DNA from: a bacterium
GTDB lineage: Bacteria; Bacteroidota; Ignavibacteria; Kapaibacteriales; UBA2268
Direction: 5' to 3'
Assembly: GCA_030431515.1 (NCBI GenBank)
Contig: JAUIIX010000001.1
Location: forward strand, 1-64,000
Length of the DNA stretch: 64,000 nt
Part shown: positions 53,494 through 61,653 of the stretch, piece after piece
Position numbering within the stretch: the stretch's first letter is position 1
How the letters are laid out: each line of letters opens with the position of its first letter
Program-made: the position numbers and the translations under genes
The notes under the pieces: model-generated
What the model saw: the letters and a program-made list of their open reading frames with translations, nothing else
What the model was told of the DNA's origin: nothing
The model's database searches: none

Positions 53494-54849
53494 ATGATAT
53501 TATTGATTTTATTAAATATTTTACTTTCAAATGAAGAGTATAAGTCTTATAAAAATGAAGATAGTCTTTATATATCTGAAATTGTTTTGGATTATGAAAA
53601 CATAAATGCTATGAGTGTAGGAACTATCGGTACTAAATTTCAAATATGCTATTCTTCTGATGGTGGTAGAAATTTTAATCAAACAATAGAATTAGACGTT
53701 AATACACCCAACATTATTAATTATAATAGTGTTGGGTTTAATAATAATTATTTTGTTTTTTTAATGGATAATGGATTTGTATATAGATCATTAGAAAATG
53801 GAGAATTTTTAGATACACTCAAAATACCTGTATCAAATATTCATACATACTCAAGGATGTCTGTTTATAATGAAGAATATATTTTGGCTACTTATTCTCC
53901 TGCATACCAGTACGATAATAAAGGAGATACAACACTGTATGAAATGTTTTTGTCAAATAATGCTTTTGAAGATTATCAAACTATTAATATAGATGAAATT
54001 AAAAATGGTAATAATTTGATTCAATCTATAAAAATAAAAAATAAAAAAATATTTATTTTAATGGATGAATATGATGAAATATCTGAGAAGGATTCGATTA
54101 TTGAGGACTATAAAGAAACAATATATTCCTATAATATAGACACTAAAGAAGTTCAAAAAGTATTTAGTCTTAATTATTCTAAAACAAAAGATCATATTAG
54201 GCAATTTTTTGTTACCGATGAAGAAAAAGTTTATGTAATAAATTCAAAAACAGATTCTTTAAAAAATGATACATATTATCTTAGTTTTGTTGATAATACA
54301 AATTTAATACCAATCGATATCGTTTATGAAGGTAAATATACAAGCATTCTTTTGAAAGAATATGTCGAAAATGATATTATTTATTTAACTAATGCAAATA
54401 AATTTTGGAAAATTAACACTAAAAACAACTCATATTCAACTATTACTTTGGATTATAATAGATTTAGTGAGAATGGAGTATTTGGAAATTTATTTAAATA
54501 TCACTTATGGAAGGATAAAATTTCAAAAAATTTTCTAATGAACTCAAATTCTGATGTAATATATGAATTTGACTTAGATTTTCTTTTTTCAATAAATTCG
54601 GTTGAAATATTATCTAATGACAATAAAATCTACCCAAACCCAGCAAGCAAAGGTAATATAGTAAATTTAGAATTAGAAGAATTAGCAAATAAGATAGAAG
54701 TCTATGATTTGCTTGGCAATAAATAGCAAACAATAAGTGAAAACAACTTTAATTATCAAATAAGTACAGAAGGACTTACGCCTGGTATGTATTTAGTAAT
54801 TATTGAATTCGAAAATAAAAAGCAAATAACTAAATTTGTGGTGGAGTAG
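53494..54849 (+). pseudogene. T9SS secreted protein split by an in-frame TAG
   Basis: The ORF track stops at 54726 and starts at 53410. The start is better placed at the ATG at 53494 (MILLILLNILLSNEEYKSY, signal peptide, with GGAG five bases upstream). The body is beta-propeller-like (IGTKFQICYSSDGGRNF, GFVYRSLENGEF). The sorting domain begins IYPNPASKGNIVNLELEELANKIEVYDLLGNK, then a TAG at 54724 interrupts. The same frame continues with QTISENNFNYQISTEGL and ends LVIIEFENKKQITKFVVE at the stop 54847-54849. One nonsense change therefore truncates the last 40 residues. TAG is a normal stop elsewhere (infB), so recoding is unlikely. A truncated product would probably fail T9SS secretion. Confidence 0.85.
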
Positions 54850-54875
54850 ATAAGTCATTCAGTGCGAATAAGGTA

Positions 54876-54921
54876 TCCGAAAAAAAAAGCCCTTCTTATT
54901 GATCGAAGTCGAAATATCAAA
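54876..54921 (+). repeat. Direct repeat flanking the PIN toxin module, left copy
   Basis: AAAAAAAAGCCCTTCTTATTGATCGAAGTCGAAATATC matches 55983-56028 at most positions, in the same orientation, about 1.1 kb apart with the toxin-antitoxin pair between. Confidence 0.7.
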
Positions 54922-54932
54922 AAAAAGTATCG

Positions 54933-54953
54933 AACGCAAATTTGCGTTTATTA
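54933..54953. terminator. Palindromic hairpin with T-rich tail
   Basis: AACGCAAATTTGCGTT is a perfect palindrome followed by TATTATTTTT. It could terminate transcripts from the broken T9SS gene. Confidence 0.5.
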
Positions 54954-55339
54954 TTTTTAAAAATTAATGTAGTTAATAAAAATGTGATTACAAGAGCCAA
55001 TGAAATAATCAAAAATCAATTATCAAAATATTTTTTTGAGAAGTCCAATTAACAAAATCAATACCATGATAGAAAGAACAGTTGAAGAATTAGCTAACGC
55101 TTTACTTAAAAGTATTGGTGGCATTTCGTAGAAGAAAGTATAAGTCGTTAAACCTAAAAAAACAAAAAACTCGTCAAGCCCAAAAAAATATGGTCAAAAT
55201 TTATATAAAAAGAAGTGAGTTCAAGAAATTAAGATAATCGTTTTAATTTAGTTTAAGAGTGAGAGAATTTTAATGTTGGACTTATCATTTATAAATAAAA
55301 TAAATCCATATTCGTCGATGTATTCAAAGAGGTGAAAAA

Positions 55340-55549
55340 ATGAAAGTTGAAGTCTTAAATAATGAATTAGTAGTTCGAATACCAATGAACGATAATTTAA
55401 AAAAAACACAAAATTTACTTGATTATTTACGTTATTTGGAATTAAGTTCAAAATCAACTGCAAATAGAGAAGAAATTAGTAACCTATTACAAGAAATCAA
55501 AAAAGGAACTTGGGAAAGTTTCAATGATAAAAGAAATATAAATGCTTAG
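55340..55549 (+). CDS. Antitoxin of PIN-type toxin-antitoxin module
   Basis: A 69 aa protein beginning MKVEVLNNELVVRIPMNDNL, an AbrB/VapB-like short beta motif, followed by a helix and a C-terminal charged tail (EEISNLLQEIKKGTWESFNDKR) of the sort that wraps a PIN toxin. AGAGG lies eight bases upstream of the ATG. It overlaps the toxin gene by eight bases, the usual antitoxin-first order. It probably neutralises the toxin and represses its own promoter. Confidence 0.78.
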   Translation: MKVEVLNNELVVRIPMNDNLKKTQNLLDYLRYLELSSKSTANREEISNLLQEIKKGTWESFNDKRNINA

Positions 55550-55982
55550 TCTTGTTGTAGATACAAACTTATTATTTAGTGCAATATTAAAGTTAGAAAG
55601 TATTATAAGTAAAATAATAATACACAATGAAAATCGTTTCACACTTTATACACCTGACTATACTTTATTTGAAATCCAAAAGCACAAATCTAAACTAATT
55701 AAATTATCTAACTATTCCGAAGAAGAATACGATGAAATATATAATTTAATTTTTCATAGAGTTATTGTATTAAATAACAATATAATTCCGAACAAATATT
55801 TTAAATTAGCCGAAGAATACTGCGTTGATATTGACATCAATGATTCTATTTATGTTGCTTATGCTTTATATTTTAATTCTAAGCTATGGACTGGTGACAA
55901 AAAACTTATAAATGGTCTGAAGGATAAAGGATTAGATATTACAATAGATACGACAAAGTTGCATGAACAATTTTACTTATAA
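55542..55982 (+). CDS. PIN-domain ribonuclease toxin (VapC-like)
   Basis: A 146 aa protein with the four acidic PIN residues visible: Asp7 in LSLVVDTNLLFS, Glu44 in DYTLFEIQKHK, Asp101 in VDIDINDSIYVAYAL and Asp119 in KLWTGDKKLINGL. VapC-type toxins cleave RNA, often initiator tRNA or rRNA, using Mg2+. The target here is unknown. The VVDTNLLFSAI start and long middle resemble the larger PIN families rather than minimal VapC. It is coupled to the antitoxin gene by an eight-base overlap and followed by a hairpin terminator. Confidence 0.88.
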   Translation: MLSLVVDTNLLFSAILKLESIISKIIIHNENRFTLYTPDYTLFEIQKHKSKLIKLSNYSEEEYDEIYNLIFHRVIVLNNNIIPNKYFKLAEEYCVDIDINDSIYVAYALYFNSKLWTGDKKLINGLKDKGLDITIDTTKLHEQFYL

Positions 55983-56028
55983 TCCATAAAAAAAAAGCCC
56001 CTCTTATTGAACCAAGTCGAAATATCCA
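55983..56028 (+). repeat. Direct repeat flanking the PIN toxin module, right copy
   Basis: CCATAAAAAAAAAGCCCCTC and CTTATTGAACCAAGTCGAAA follow the toxin stop directly and match the left copy at 54876-54921. Confidence 0.7.
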
Positions 56029-56050
56029 GTAAAAAAAATATTCTTTATTT

Positions 56051-56072
56051 TTGCATTTAAAGATGCAATTTT
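56051..56072 (+). terminator. Hairpin after the toxin gene
   Basis: TTGCAT-TTAAAG-ATGCAA is followed by TTTT, a 6-bp stem about 70 bases after the toxin stop. Confidence 0.55.
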
Positions 56073-56097
56073 CGATTAAAGTAGAAGTTCGTTTGGT

Positions 56098-56136
56098 ATT
56101 TCTGGGAGATTCTTCGCCTTCGCTCAGAATGATGTT
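56098..56136. repeat. Dispersed repeat unit (inverted orientation)
   Basis: The stretch contains TTCTGGGAGATTCTTCG and CTTCGCTCAGAATGATG, the same as the unit at 426-462. Confidence 0.75.
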
Positions 56137-56184
56137 ATATTTTTTTCGTCTTTGAAAAGAACTTTTTTTCATTTTCAAATATGT

Positions 56185-56282
56185 TAGGAACGGTTTTGAG
56201 CTATAAGGCAACTTATAGAATCTCATTTATTCTTTATAATAGTTGCGAATTTTATATTTGAGGTTTTCTAACCGTTCCCTAC
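56185..56282 (-). repeat. 98-bp element with terminal inverted repeats, copy B
   Basis: Read on the minus strand it begins GTAGGGAACGGTTAGAAAAC and ends GCTCAAAACCGTTCCTA, matching copy A at 30364-30460. The terminal stem is TAGGGAACGGTT/AACCGTTCCTA. Relative to copy A the T-A pair in the stem is C-G, so both arms changed together. Confidence 0.75.
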
Positions 56283-56303
56283 TATAGAATATTTTTTATA
56301 CTA

Positions 56304-56329
56304 TGGATTCATCGCTTCGCTCTGAATGA
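56304..56329. repeat. Dispersed repeat unit (inverted orientation)
   Basis: GGATTCATCGCTTCGCTCTG followed by AATGAC is the reverse complement of the 30331 and 30641 units. The 629-base gap 55983-56611 holds this unit, copy B, the terminator and the gltX promoter region. Confidence 0.8.
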
Positions 56330-56515
56330 CAAATTTCTCGACTACGCTTGAAATGACAAATGATGATGAAACTAGTTCAGAATGAAAGGAATTGAATATA
56401 TTTAATACTTTTTATTTTATTTGTTATGTTGCTTTGAAGAGTATATATTTTAGGATTTAACTTGAAAATATTCTATTATTGTGTAGATAAATACACAAGT
56501 GTCTTTTTAAATTCG

Positions 56516-56523
56516 TAATTTTG
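56516..56523 (+). promoter_or_regulatory. Putative -7 box TAATTTTG of gltX
   Basis: A perfect TAnnTTTG match 88 bases upstream of the gltX ATG. Confidence 0.5.
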
Positions 56524-56611
56524 TGAAAATAGTGTATAAATTCGCAAAAAACACTATTTCTTTTGAAAAATTCTTTATAATTTGTGAAAAATTTAAAAAC
56601 AAAGGTAAAAA

Positions 56612-58072
56612 ATGTCTGTTAGAGTTCGATTTGCTCCTTCACCTACTGGTTATCTTCACGTTGGTGGTTTAAGAACAGCTCTTTATAATTATTTATTTGC
56701 TCGTAATAAAGGCGGTAAAATGATTATCCGTATTGAAGATACGGATAGAACAAGATTTGTGGAAAATGCTCAAGAAAATTTGATTAGTGCTTTGCAATGG
56801 GCTGGTATTACTTTTGACGAAGGTCCTGGCTTTGGTGGTGATTATGGCCCGTATATTCAGAGTGAAAGGTTTGATTTGTATAGCAAATATGCTCAAGATC
56901 TAATTGAAAGTGGAAGTGCTTATTATGCTTTTGATACTGCCGAAGAAATTGAGGCGATGAGAGAAAGACAGAAAAAAGCTGGAATTGCTCCTAAATATGA
57001 TAGGGCTACTATGAAAAATCAATTTACTTTGGGTGAACAAGAAACTCAACGACTTATTGATGAAGGGATAGAAAAAGTAGTTAGATTAAAAGTTCCTTTT
57101 AACGAAGAGATTAAGTTTAAAGATATTATCCGTGGTGATGTTTCTGTGAAAACTAAAGATGTTGATGATCAAATTTTATTAAAATCTGATGGTTTTCCTA
57201 CTTATCATTTAGCTAATGTGGTTGATGACCATTTGATGAAAATATCTCATGTAATTAGAGGCGAGGAATGGCTTCCTTCTACTCCGAAGCATGTGCTATT
57301 GTATAAATCTTTTGGTTGGGAAATGCCTGAGTTTGCTCATTTACCTTTATTATTGAATAATAATAAAACTAAATTATCTAAAAGACATGGCGATGTGGCT
57401 GTTGAAGATTTCAGACAAAAAGGATATATTAAAGAAGCTTTTGTAAATTTTGTTTCTTTGTTAGGTTGGAATCCTTCTGGTGATAATGAAATTCACTCTT
57501 TGGATTATTTGATTGAACATTTTAATTTAGAAAAGGTTAATAAAGGTGGAGCTATTTTCGATAGACCTAAATTACTTTGGATGAATTCTATGTATTTAAG
57601 GAAACAATCTTCTGAAGAAATTTATGAAATGTTAATTGAGGATTTGAAATCTGCTGGTATTGATAAACCCAAAGATTATGTTCTTGAAGTAATTACTTTG
57701 TTGAAAGAACGTATTAATTTTGCTAATGATTTGGTCGAATTTGCTGATTATATGTGGGGTAAACCAAGTTCTTTTGATGAGAAGTTTAAAGCTAAACAAT
57801 GGAAGGAAGGAACTGAGGAATTGGTAAGACCTGCTATTGAATTATTAAAAACTGCTGATAAATGGGAAGTTGATACACTACATAAATTAATCGAAGATTA
57901 TCTGAATGAAAAAGGTGTTGGTTTTGGTAAGCTAATGAATCCTTTGCGATTAATGATTACAGGTAAATCCGTAGGTGCTGGGATGTTCGAGACTATGGTT
58001 ATTCTTGGAAGAGAAGAATGTTTAGAAAGATTTGATGAATTTTTTATTAAGATGGAAAATGGTGAGATTTAG
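56612..58072 (+). CDS. gltX: Glutamyl-tRNA synthetase
   Basis: A 486 aa class-I aminoacyl-tRNA synthetase charging tRNA-Glu. It shows RVRFAPSPTGYLHVGGLRTALYNYLFAR with the HIGH-type motif as HVGG (residues 16-19), RIEDTDRTR, SDGFPTYHLANVVDDH, VIRGEEWLPSTPKH and the KMSKS-type loop KLSKRHGD. The C-terminal anticodon-binding region is complete (MNPLRLMITGKSVGAGMFETM). No conserved zinc-cysteine cluster is seen. AAAGG precedes the ATG. The last 14 bases overlap the lipoprotein gene. Discriminating versus non-discriminating specificity cannot be read here. Confidence 0.97.
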   Translation: MSVRVRFAPSPTGYLHVGGLRTALYNYLFARNKGGKMIIRIEDTDRTRFVENAQENLISALQWAGITFDEGPGFGGDYGPYIQSERFDLYSKYAQDLIESGSAYYAFDTAEEIEAMRERQKKAGIAPKYDRATMKNQFTLGEQETQRLIDEGIEKVVRLKVPFNEEIKFKDIIRGDVSVKTKDVDDQILLKSDGFPTYHLANVVDDHLMKISHVIRGEEWLPSTPKHVLLYKSFGWEMPEFAHLPLLLNNNKTKLSKRHGDVAVEDFRQKGYIKEAFVNFVSLLGWNPSGDNEIHSLDYLIEHFNLEKVNKGGAIFDRPKLLWMNSMYLRKQSSEEIYEMLIEDLKSAGIDKPKDYVLEVITLLKERINFANDLVEFADYMWGKPSSFDEKFKAKQWKEGTEELVRPAIELLKTADKWEVDTLHKLIEDYLNEKGVGFGKLMNPLRLMITGKSVGAGMFETMVILGREECLERFDEFFIKMENGEI

Positions 58073-58550
58073 TATTTTAATTTTAATAGTTGTTCTTAGT
58101 TCTTGTAGTTTATTCGAAAAGGATATTTATGAGGATCATCCTTGTGTGAAGGAAGCAAATAAAGAGCTAACTATTGAATGGGGATATTATCTAAGAAAAA
58201 GTAATGACTTTTATGCTTTTAGATTAAATACTTTAGGTGAAATAAGTATGGTATCTAAAACTAAAAGTGAGAACTTGATGAAAATTGATTATGATAAGTT
58301 TTGTAGTTTGTATTCTGATATTAATAAAGAGATATTAAAAACACAAACTCTTAATGTACCAAGAGATACAAATGTATATGTACTTATTAAAAATGAAACT
58401 TTGAACTATCAATTTAGAGCATTATGGGATCCAAAATATGAAACAGTTGGGTCAGAAGGATTTAGGGCTATATGGAAGAGTTTGAATTCAAATTTACCAA
58501 TTGACCCTAATGGTAAAAGGACTTATTTTAATTTTGAATTTAACGACTAA
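58059..58550 (+). CDS. Small lipoprotein, hypothetical
   Basis: About 163 aa. The start is moved from 58032 to the ATG at 58059 (MVRFSILILIVVLSSC) because the lipobox signal begins there (LSSC, Cys at about residue 16). The mature domain has EDHPCVKEANKELTIEWGYYLRKSNDFYAFRLNTLGE and further mixed strands, with no recognised family. It overlaps the end of gltX and precedes the NtrC-type regulator by five bases, so the three are probably co-transcribed. Confidence 0.78.
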   Translation: MVRFSILILIVVLSSCSLFEKDIYEDHPCVKEANKELTIEWGYYLRKSNDFYAFRLNTLGEISMVSKTKSENLMKIDYDKFCSLYSDINKEILKTQTLNVPRDTNVYVLIKNETLNYQFRALWDPKYETVGSEGFRAIWKSLNSNLPIDPNGKRTYFNFEFND

Positions 58551-58555
58551 AAATT

Positions 58556-59950
58556 ATGAAAATATTAATAGCAGACGATAATAAAGATTTTTGCTCTACT
58601 ATGGCTGAAATAGTTTCTTCATTAAATTATGAAACAGAAACATTTAATACGCCAGATTCGGCTATTAATTATATTGGAATTAATCATTCTAAAATATCAT
58701 TAATGTTGCTTGATATTGAGTTTGGTCCAGGAGAATCTAAAAACGGATTAGATATCTTGGATTTTAGCCGAAAGAATTTCCCTCAAATTCCTGTAGTAAT
58801 GATTTCAGGTAAGGGAACTATTGAAACTGCTGTAAAAGCTACTAAACTTGGAGCTTCTAATTTTATTGAAAAATCAATTATATCTAAAGAAAAAATAATT
58901 GAAGTTATTAATTCTATAATTAGTTTGAACAACCCTGAGAATGTAGAATCTCAAGAGATTAAAAAATTCTTAGAAGTGAATGGAATTATAGGTAATAGTA
59001 AAGAGTTAATTGCTTTAGGAGATAATATAATTCGATTTGGAAGAACTGAACTGAATGTACTTGTAACTGGCGAAACAGGCACTGGTAAGAAGTTAGTTGC
59101 TAAAGCACTACACAATATTAGCAGAAGAAATAGACAAGCATTTGTTACTGTAGATATTCCAAATATACCAGGTGATTTATTTCAAAGTGAATTATTTGGT
59201 CATGTTAAGGGATCTTTCTCTGGTGCTGTAGATAATAAAAAAGGTTTATTTCATCAAGCACATAAAGGCACATTGTTTTTAGATGAAATTGGTGATTTGC
59301 CAATTGAATTACAATCTAATTTATTACTTCCTGTTGAAGAAAAAAGCATTAGAAGAGTTGGATCAGTGCAAAATGAAGAGGTAGATATTCGCTTTATTTC
59401 TGCAACTGATAAAGATTTAGTTGATGCAATAAAAAATAATAAATATAGAGAGCAGTTATATCATAGACTTAGAGAATGTGAAATTCATTTGCCACCTCTT
59501 AGAGATAGAAGAGAAGATATTCCAGAGATTTGTGATTATTATTTGAAATCTCATAACGAGCATTTTTCTGAGCAGAAAGTGTTTTCACCTTCTTCGATGG
59601 AATTTTTGTGTGAGCAAAATTGGTCAGGAAATATTAGGGAATTAATTTCTTCTTTAAAACTTTCTCTACAGACTATTCAAAAAGAAGTTATAGAAGTATC
59701 TGATTTACATAAAGTATTATCGATTGAAAGTAAAAATAAAGAAAACAGATTAAATTCTTTTTCTGAGATTAGGACTTTGAAAGAAGATATAGAGGAAGTA
59801 GATAAAACTAAAATCGAGACTACACTATTACTTACTAATGGTAATGTGTCTAAATCTGCTGCTAAATTAGGCGTATCGAGAGAAACACTTCATAGCAAGA
59901 TTAGAAAATATGAAATTGATGTTCAGCAGTATAGAAAAAAGAAAAGTTAA
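58556..59950 (+). CDS. Sigma-54-dependent NtrC-family response regulator
   Basis: A 464 aa protein. The receiver domain (MKILIADDNKDFCSTM, Asp53 in LMLLDIEFG, K in ASNFIEKSII) is followed by an AAA+ domain with Walker A VTGETGTGKKLVAKALHN (about 169-186), the GAFTGA loop in altered form (FGHVKGSFSGAVD), Walker B GTLFLDEIGDLP, and arginine-rich LPPLRDRREDIPEICDYYL. A C-terminal Fis-type helix-turn-helix follows (GNVSKSAAKLGVSRETLHSKIRKY). It should activate sigma-54 promoters after phosphorylation. No cognate kinase is adjacent; the hybrid kinase at 40.5 kb is one candidate. A strong terminator follows. Confidence 0.92.
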   Translation: MKILIADDNKDFCSTMAEIVSSLNYETETFNTPDSAINYIGINHSKISLMLLDIEFGPGESKNGLDILDFSRKNFPQIPVVMISGKGTIETAVKATKLGASNFIEKSIISKEKIIEVINSIISLNNPENVESQEIKKFLEVNGIIGNSKELIALGDNIIRFGRTELNVLVTGETGTGKKLVAKALHNISRRNRQAFVTVDIPNIPGDLFQSELFGHVKGSFSGAVDNKKGLFHQAHKGTLFLDEIGDLPIELQSNLLLPVEEKSIRRVGSVQNEEVDIRFISATDKDLVDAIKNNKYREQLYHRLRECEIHLPPLRDRREDIPEICDYYLKSHNEHFSEQKVFSPSSMEFLCEQNWSGNIRELISSLKLSLQTIQKEVIEVSDLHKVLSIESKNKENRLNSFSEIRTLKEDIEEVDKTKIETTLLLTNGNVSKSAAKLGVSRETLHSKIRKYEIDVQQYRKKKS

Positions 59951-59963
59951 TTATTAAATAAAA

Positions 59964-60003
59964 TAGAAATTGAAGTCATAAGACTTCAATTTCTAATATT
60001 TTT
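59964..60003. terminator. Strong bidirectional terminator
   Basis: TAGAAATTGAAGTC-ATAA-GACTTCAATTTCTA is a perfect 14-bp stem followed by ATATTTTTTA. It lies between the convergent NtrC-type and STAS genes and can serve both. Confidence 0.92.
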
Positions 60004-60009
60004 TATTAT

Positions 60010-60366
60010 TCATTTTGATAACATTTCTGGGTCATATTCCGAAAGAGCATCTTGTAAATTATCATAGAAATCAAATAACTCATCAATTTGAGTCATAGAC
60101 ATTAAAGATTTTATGTAATCATTTACATTACACAAAACAACTGGTGTACCACTTTCTTTTAGTTGTCTATAAGCAAGTAATAAAGCACCAAATCCAGCCG
60201 AATCTATTGTCTCAACTTCTGATAAATCAATCATAAAAGCATCTAAGTCAGGTTGACAGAAAATAAGGAATTCTGCTTTGTAATGAGCTGAAATAACCCC
60301 TTCAATTTTAGGGTTTCTTATTTTAAAAATCACTAAATTTTTTCTTCTTTCTAAAATATAGTTCAT
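60010..60366 (-). CDS. STAS-domain anti-sigma factor antagonist-like protein
   Basis: A 118 aa single STAS domain. DAFMIDLSEVETIDSAGFGALLLAYRQL carries the phosphorylatable serine (Ser56) in the D-S-A-G loop, as in SpoIIAA/RsbV-type proteins. The second half (TPVVLCNVNDYIKSLMSMTQIDELFDFY) completes the fold. Such proteins are switched by a serine kinase and phosphatase in partner-switching circuits. No RsbW-like kinase or PP2C phosphatase is in the window. A run of purines (AAGGAAAAA) precedes the ATG. It is divergent from the GT9 gene. Confidence 0.92.
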   Translation of the reverse strand: MNYILERRKNLVIFKIRNPKIEGVISAHYKAEFLIFCQPDLDAFMIDLSEVETIDSAGFGALLLAYRQLKESGTPVVLCNVNDYIKSLMSMTQIDELFDFYDNLQDALSEYDPEMLSK

Positions 60367-60390
60367 TTTTTCCTTTTTTTTATTTAATTT

Positions 60391-61431
60391 GTGTTTATGT
60401 TATTACAAGAAAACGAAAATATAAAGAAAATATTGATTATTAGATTAAGTTCTATTGGAGATATTATTCTAACAACAGAATTGATTAGGTTAATTCGTAA
60501 AAGATTTCCTGATGCTACAATTGATTTTTTAATCCAAAAAGAGTATAAAGAGTTATTAAGATTTAATTCTCGGATAAATAATATTATTGAATATGATAAA
60601 AAATTATCCCTGTATGAAATTAATGACGCAAGAAATGAATATTTAAAAGGTGAGAAGTATGATTTAGTTGTGGACTTACATAATAATGTAAGAACTCGCC
60701 ATTGGAGAAGAGGAATTTATAAAAACTTAGTAAAGGTAAGAAAATATAGATTAGAAAAACTTGCCTTAGTTCATATAAATAATTCATTTAACTCTATGCC
60801 TCACGTTACAGATAGATATTATAATGTAGTTTCACATTTGGGTATAGAAAAAGATAATAGAGGACTTGAAGTTTGGTTAGAAGATGAAAATGCTTACAAA
60901 GCTGTTGAAAATAGTACTGCAAATAAAGTAATTGGAATAGCCCCTGGAGCTAAACATTTTACAAAAATGTACCCAAAAGAAAAAATAATTTTGTTATTTG
61001 AAAAATTAATGGTAATTTATCCAAATTATAAGTTCAAAATTTTTGGAATAGATGAGGATAAGCCCTTAGCAGAGAAATTTATTAAATTAAATAAAACTGC
61101 AGTTAGTGATTTCTGTGGTGAATTAACACTTTTAGAAACTGCTAAGGAATTAGATTCGTGTGATGTATTAATCTCAAATGATAGTGGATTAATGCACTTA
61201 GCGGCTGCAAGAAAAGTTCCTTCATTAGCAATTTTTGGTTCGACTGTACCTCAATTTGGTTTTACACCTTATGGGAATAGATCAGAAATTGTGGAAATTG
61301 ACTTAGACTGCAGACCTTGTACACATATAGGTAGGGATAAATGCCCGAAAGGTCATTTTAATTGTATGAACTTAATTGAAAATGATATAATACTTGAAAA
61401 ATTAGAAAGGTTATTAAATGGATATGGATAA
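60391..61431 (+). CDS. Glycosyltransferase family 9 (heptosyltransferase-like)
   Basis: A 346 aa protein (or 344 from the ATG at 60397; the track start is a GTG). The GT-B fold opens with KKILIIRLSSIGDIILTTELIRLIRKRFPDATIDFLI, the usual start of LPS heptosyltransferases. The C-terminal donor site VLISNDSGLMHLAAARKVPSLAIFGSTVPQFGFTP is clear, followed by DLDCRPCTHIGRDKCPKGHFNCM, a Cys-rich tail found in WaaF-like enzymes. It probably adds heptose or a related sugar to LPS core. It overlaps the small downstream gene by 14 bases. Confidence 0.9.
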   Translation: MFMLLQENENIKKILIIRLSSIGDIILTTELIRLIRKRFPDATIDFLIQKEYKELLRFNSRINNIIEYDKKLSLYEINDARNEYLKGEKYDLVVDLHNNVRTRHWRRGIYKNLVKVRKYRLEKLALVHINNSFNSMPHVTDRYYNVVSHLGIEKDNRGLEVWLEDENAYKAVENSTANKVIGIAPGAKHFTKMYPKEKIILLFEKLMVIYPNYKFKIFGIDEDKPLAEKFIKLNKTAVSDFCGELTLLETAKELDSCDVLISNDSGLMHLAAARKVPSLAIFGSTVPQFGFTPYGNRSEIVEIDLDCRPCTHIGRDKCPKGHFNCMNLIENDIILEKLERLLNGYG

Positions 61432-61651
61432 AAGATTATTTGATAGAAAATGGTATAATGGAGAAAGAATTTTAGGTCTTAGATTTAAAAAAGATGATTC
61501 CGTTATAATTGTTGATGGAGAACATGAGGATAAAACTGGAAGAATTCATGAATTAGGCAAGTGGGATGATGATCCTGTATATATAGTAGAGCTTACTCAA
61601 GAGCCCTATGGAGAACACTCCATAGAGCAGAGTAATATTGCTTTATTATAA
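61418..61651 (+). CDS. Small hypothetical protein, KOW-like
   Basis: A 77 aa acidic protein: DKRLFDRKWYNGERILGLRFKKDDSVIIVDGEHEDKTGRIHELG. The segment VIIVDGEHEDKTGRIHEL has the feel of an SH3/KOW strand pair (beta-VxDGxxxxxGxI), and QEPYGEHSIEQSNIALL closes a short barrel. It starts 14 bases inside the GT9 gene and ends two bases before the convergent iron-binding gene. A perfect 8-bp stem (CTATGGAG-AACA-CTCCATAG, 61606-61625) lies within its 3' end. Function unknown. Confidence 0.68.
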   Translation: MDMDKRLFDRKWYNGERILGLRFKKDDSVIIVDGEHEDKTGRIHELGKWDDDPVYIVELTQEPYGEHSIEQSNIALL

Positions 61652-61653
61652 TC

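Larger units (their letters stand above)
54850..55339. other. Gene-free spacer before the toxin-antitoxin pair
   Basis: The 490 bases hold a TCATTCAGTGCG repeat unit (54854-54878), a direct repeat shared with 55983, a palindromic hairpin and otherwise A/T-rich DNA. A 21-codon ORF at 55066-55131 is too short and isolated to support. Confidence 0.55.

Noticed and set aside
54724-54726. TAG as a recoded sense codon (amber recoding or pyrrolysine)
   Set aside because: infB ends with TAG at the expected family C-terminus, so TAG acts as a normal stop here; a nonsense mutation is simpler.
55066-55131. 21-codon ORF (MIERTVEELANALLKSIGG) before the toxin-antitoxin pair
   Set aside because: It is very short and isolated, with no ribosome binding site or neighbour coupling; a possible gene remnant but unsupported.
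55939-56226. 95-aa minus-strand ORF after the toxin gene
   Set aside because: It runs through the direct repeat, terminator and the 98-bp element and has no protein-like features.
61606-61625. Perfect hairpin CTATGGAG-AACA-CTCCATAG as a terminator
   Set aside because: It lies inside the 3' end of a coding region and has no T-run after it.
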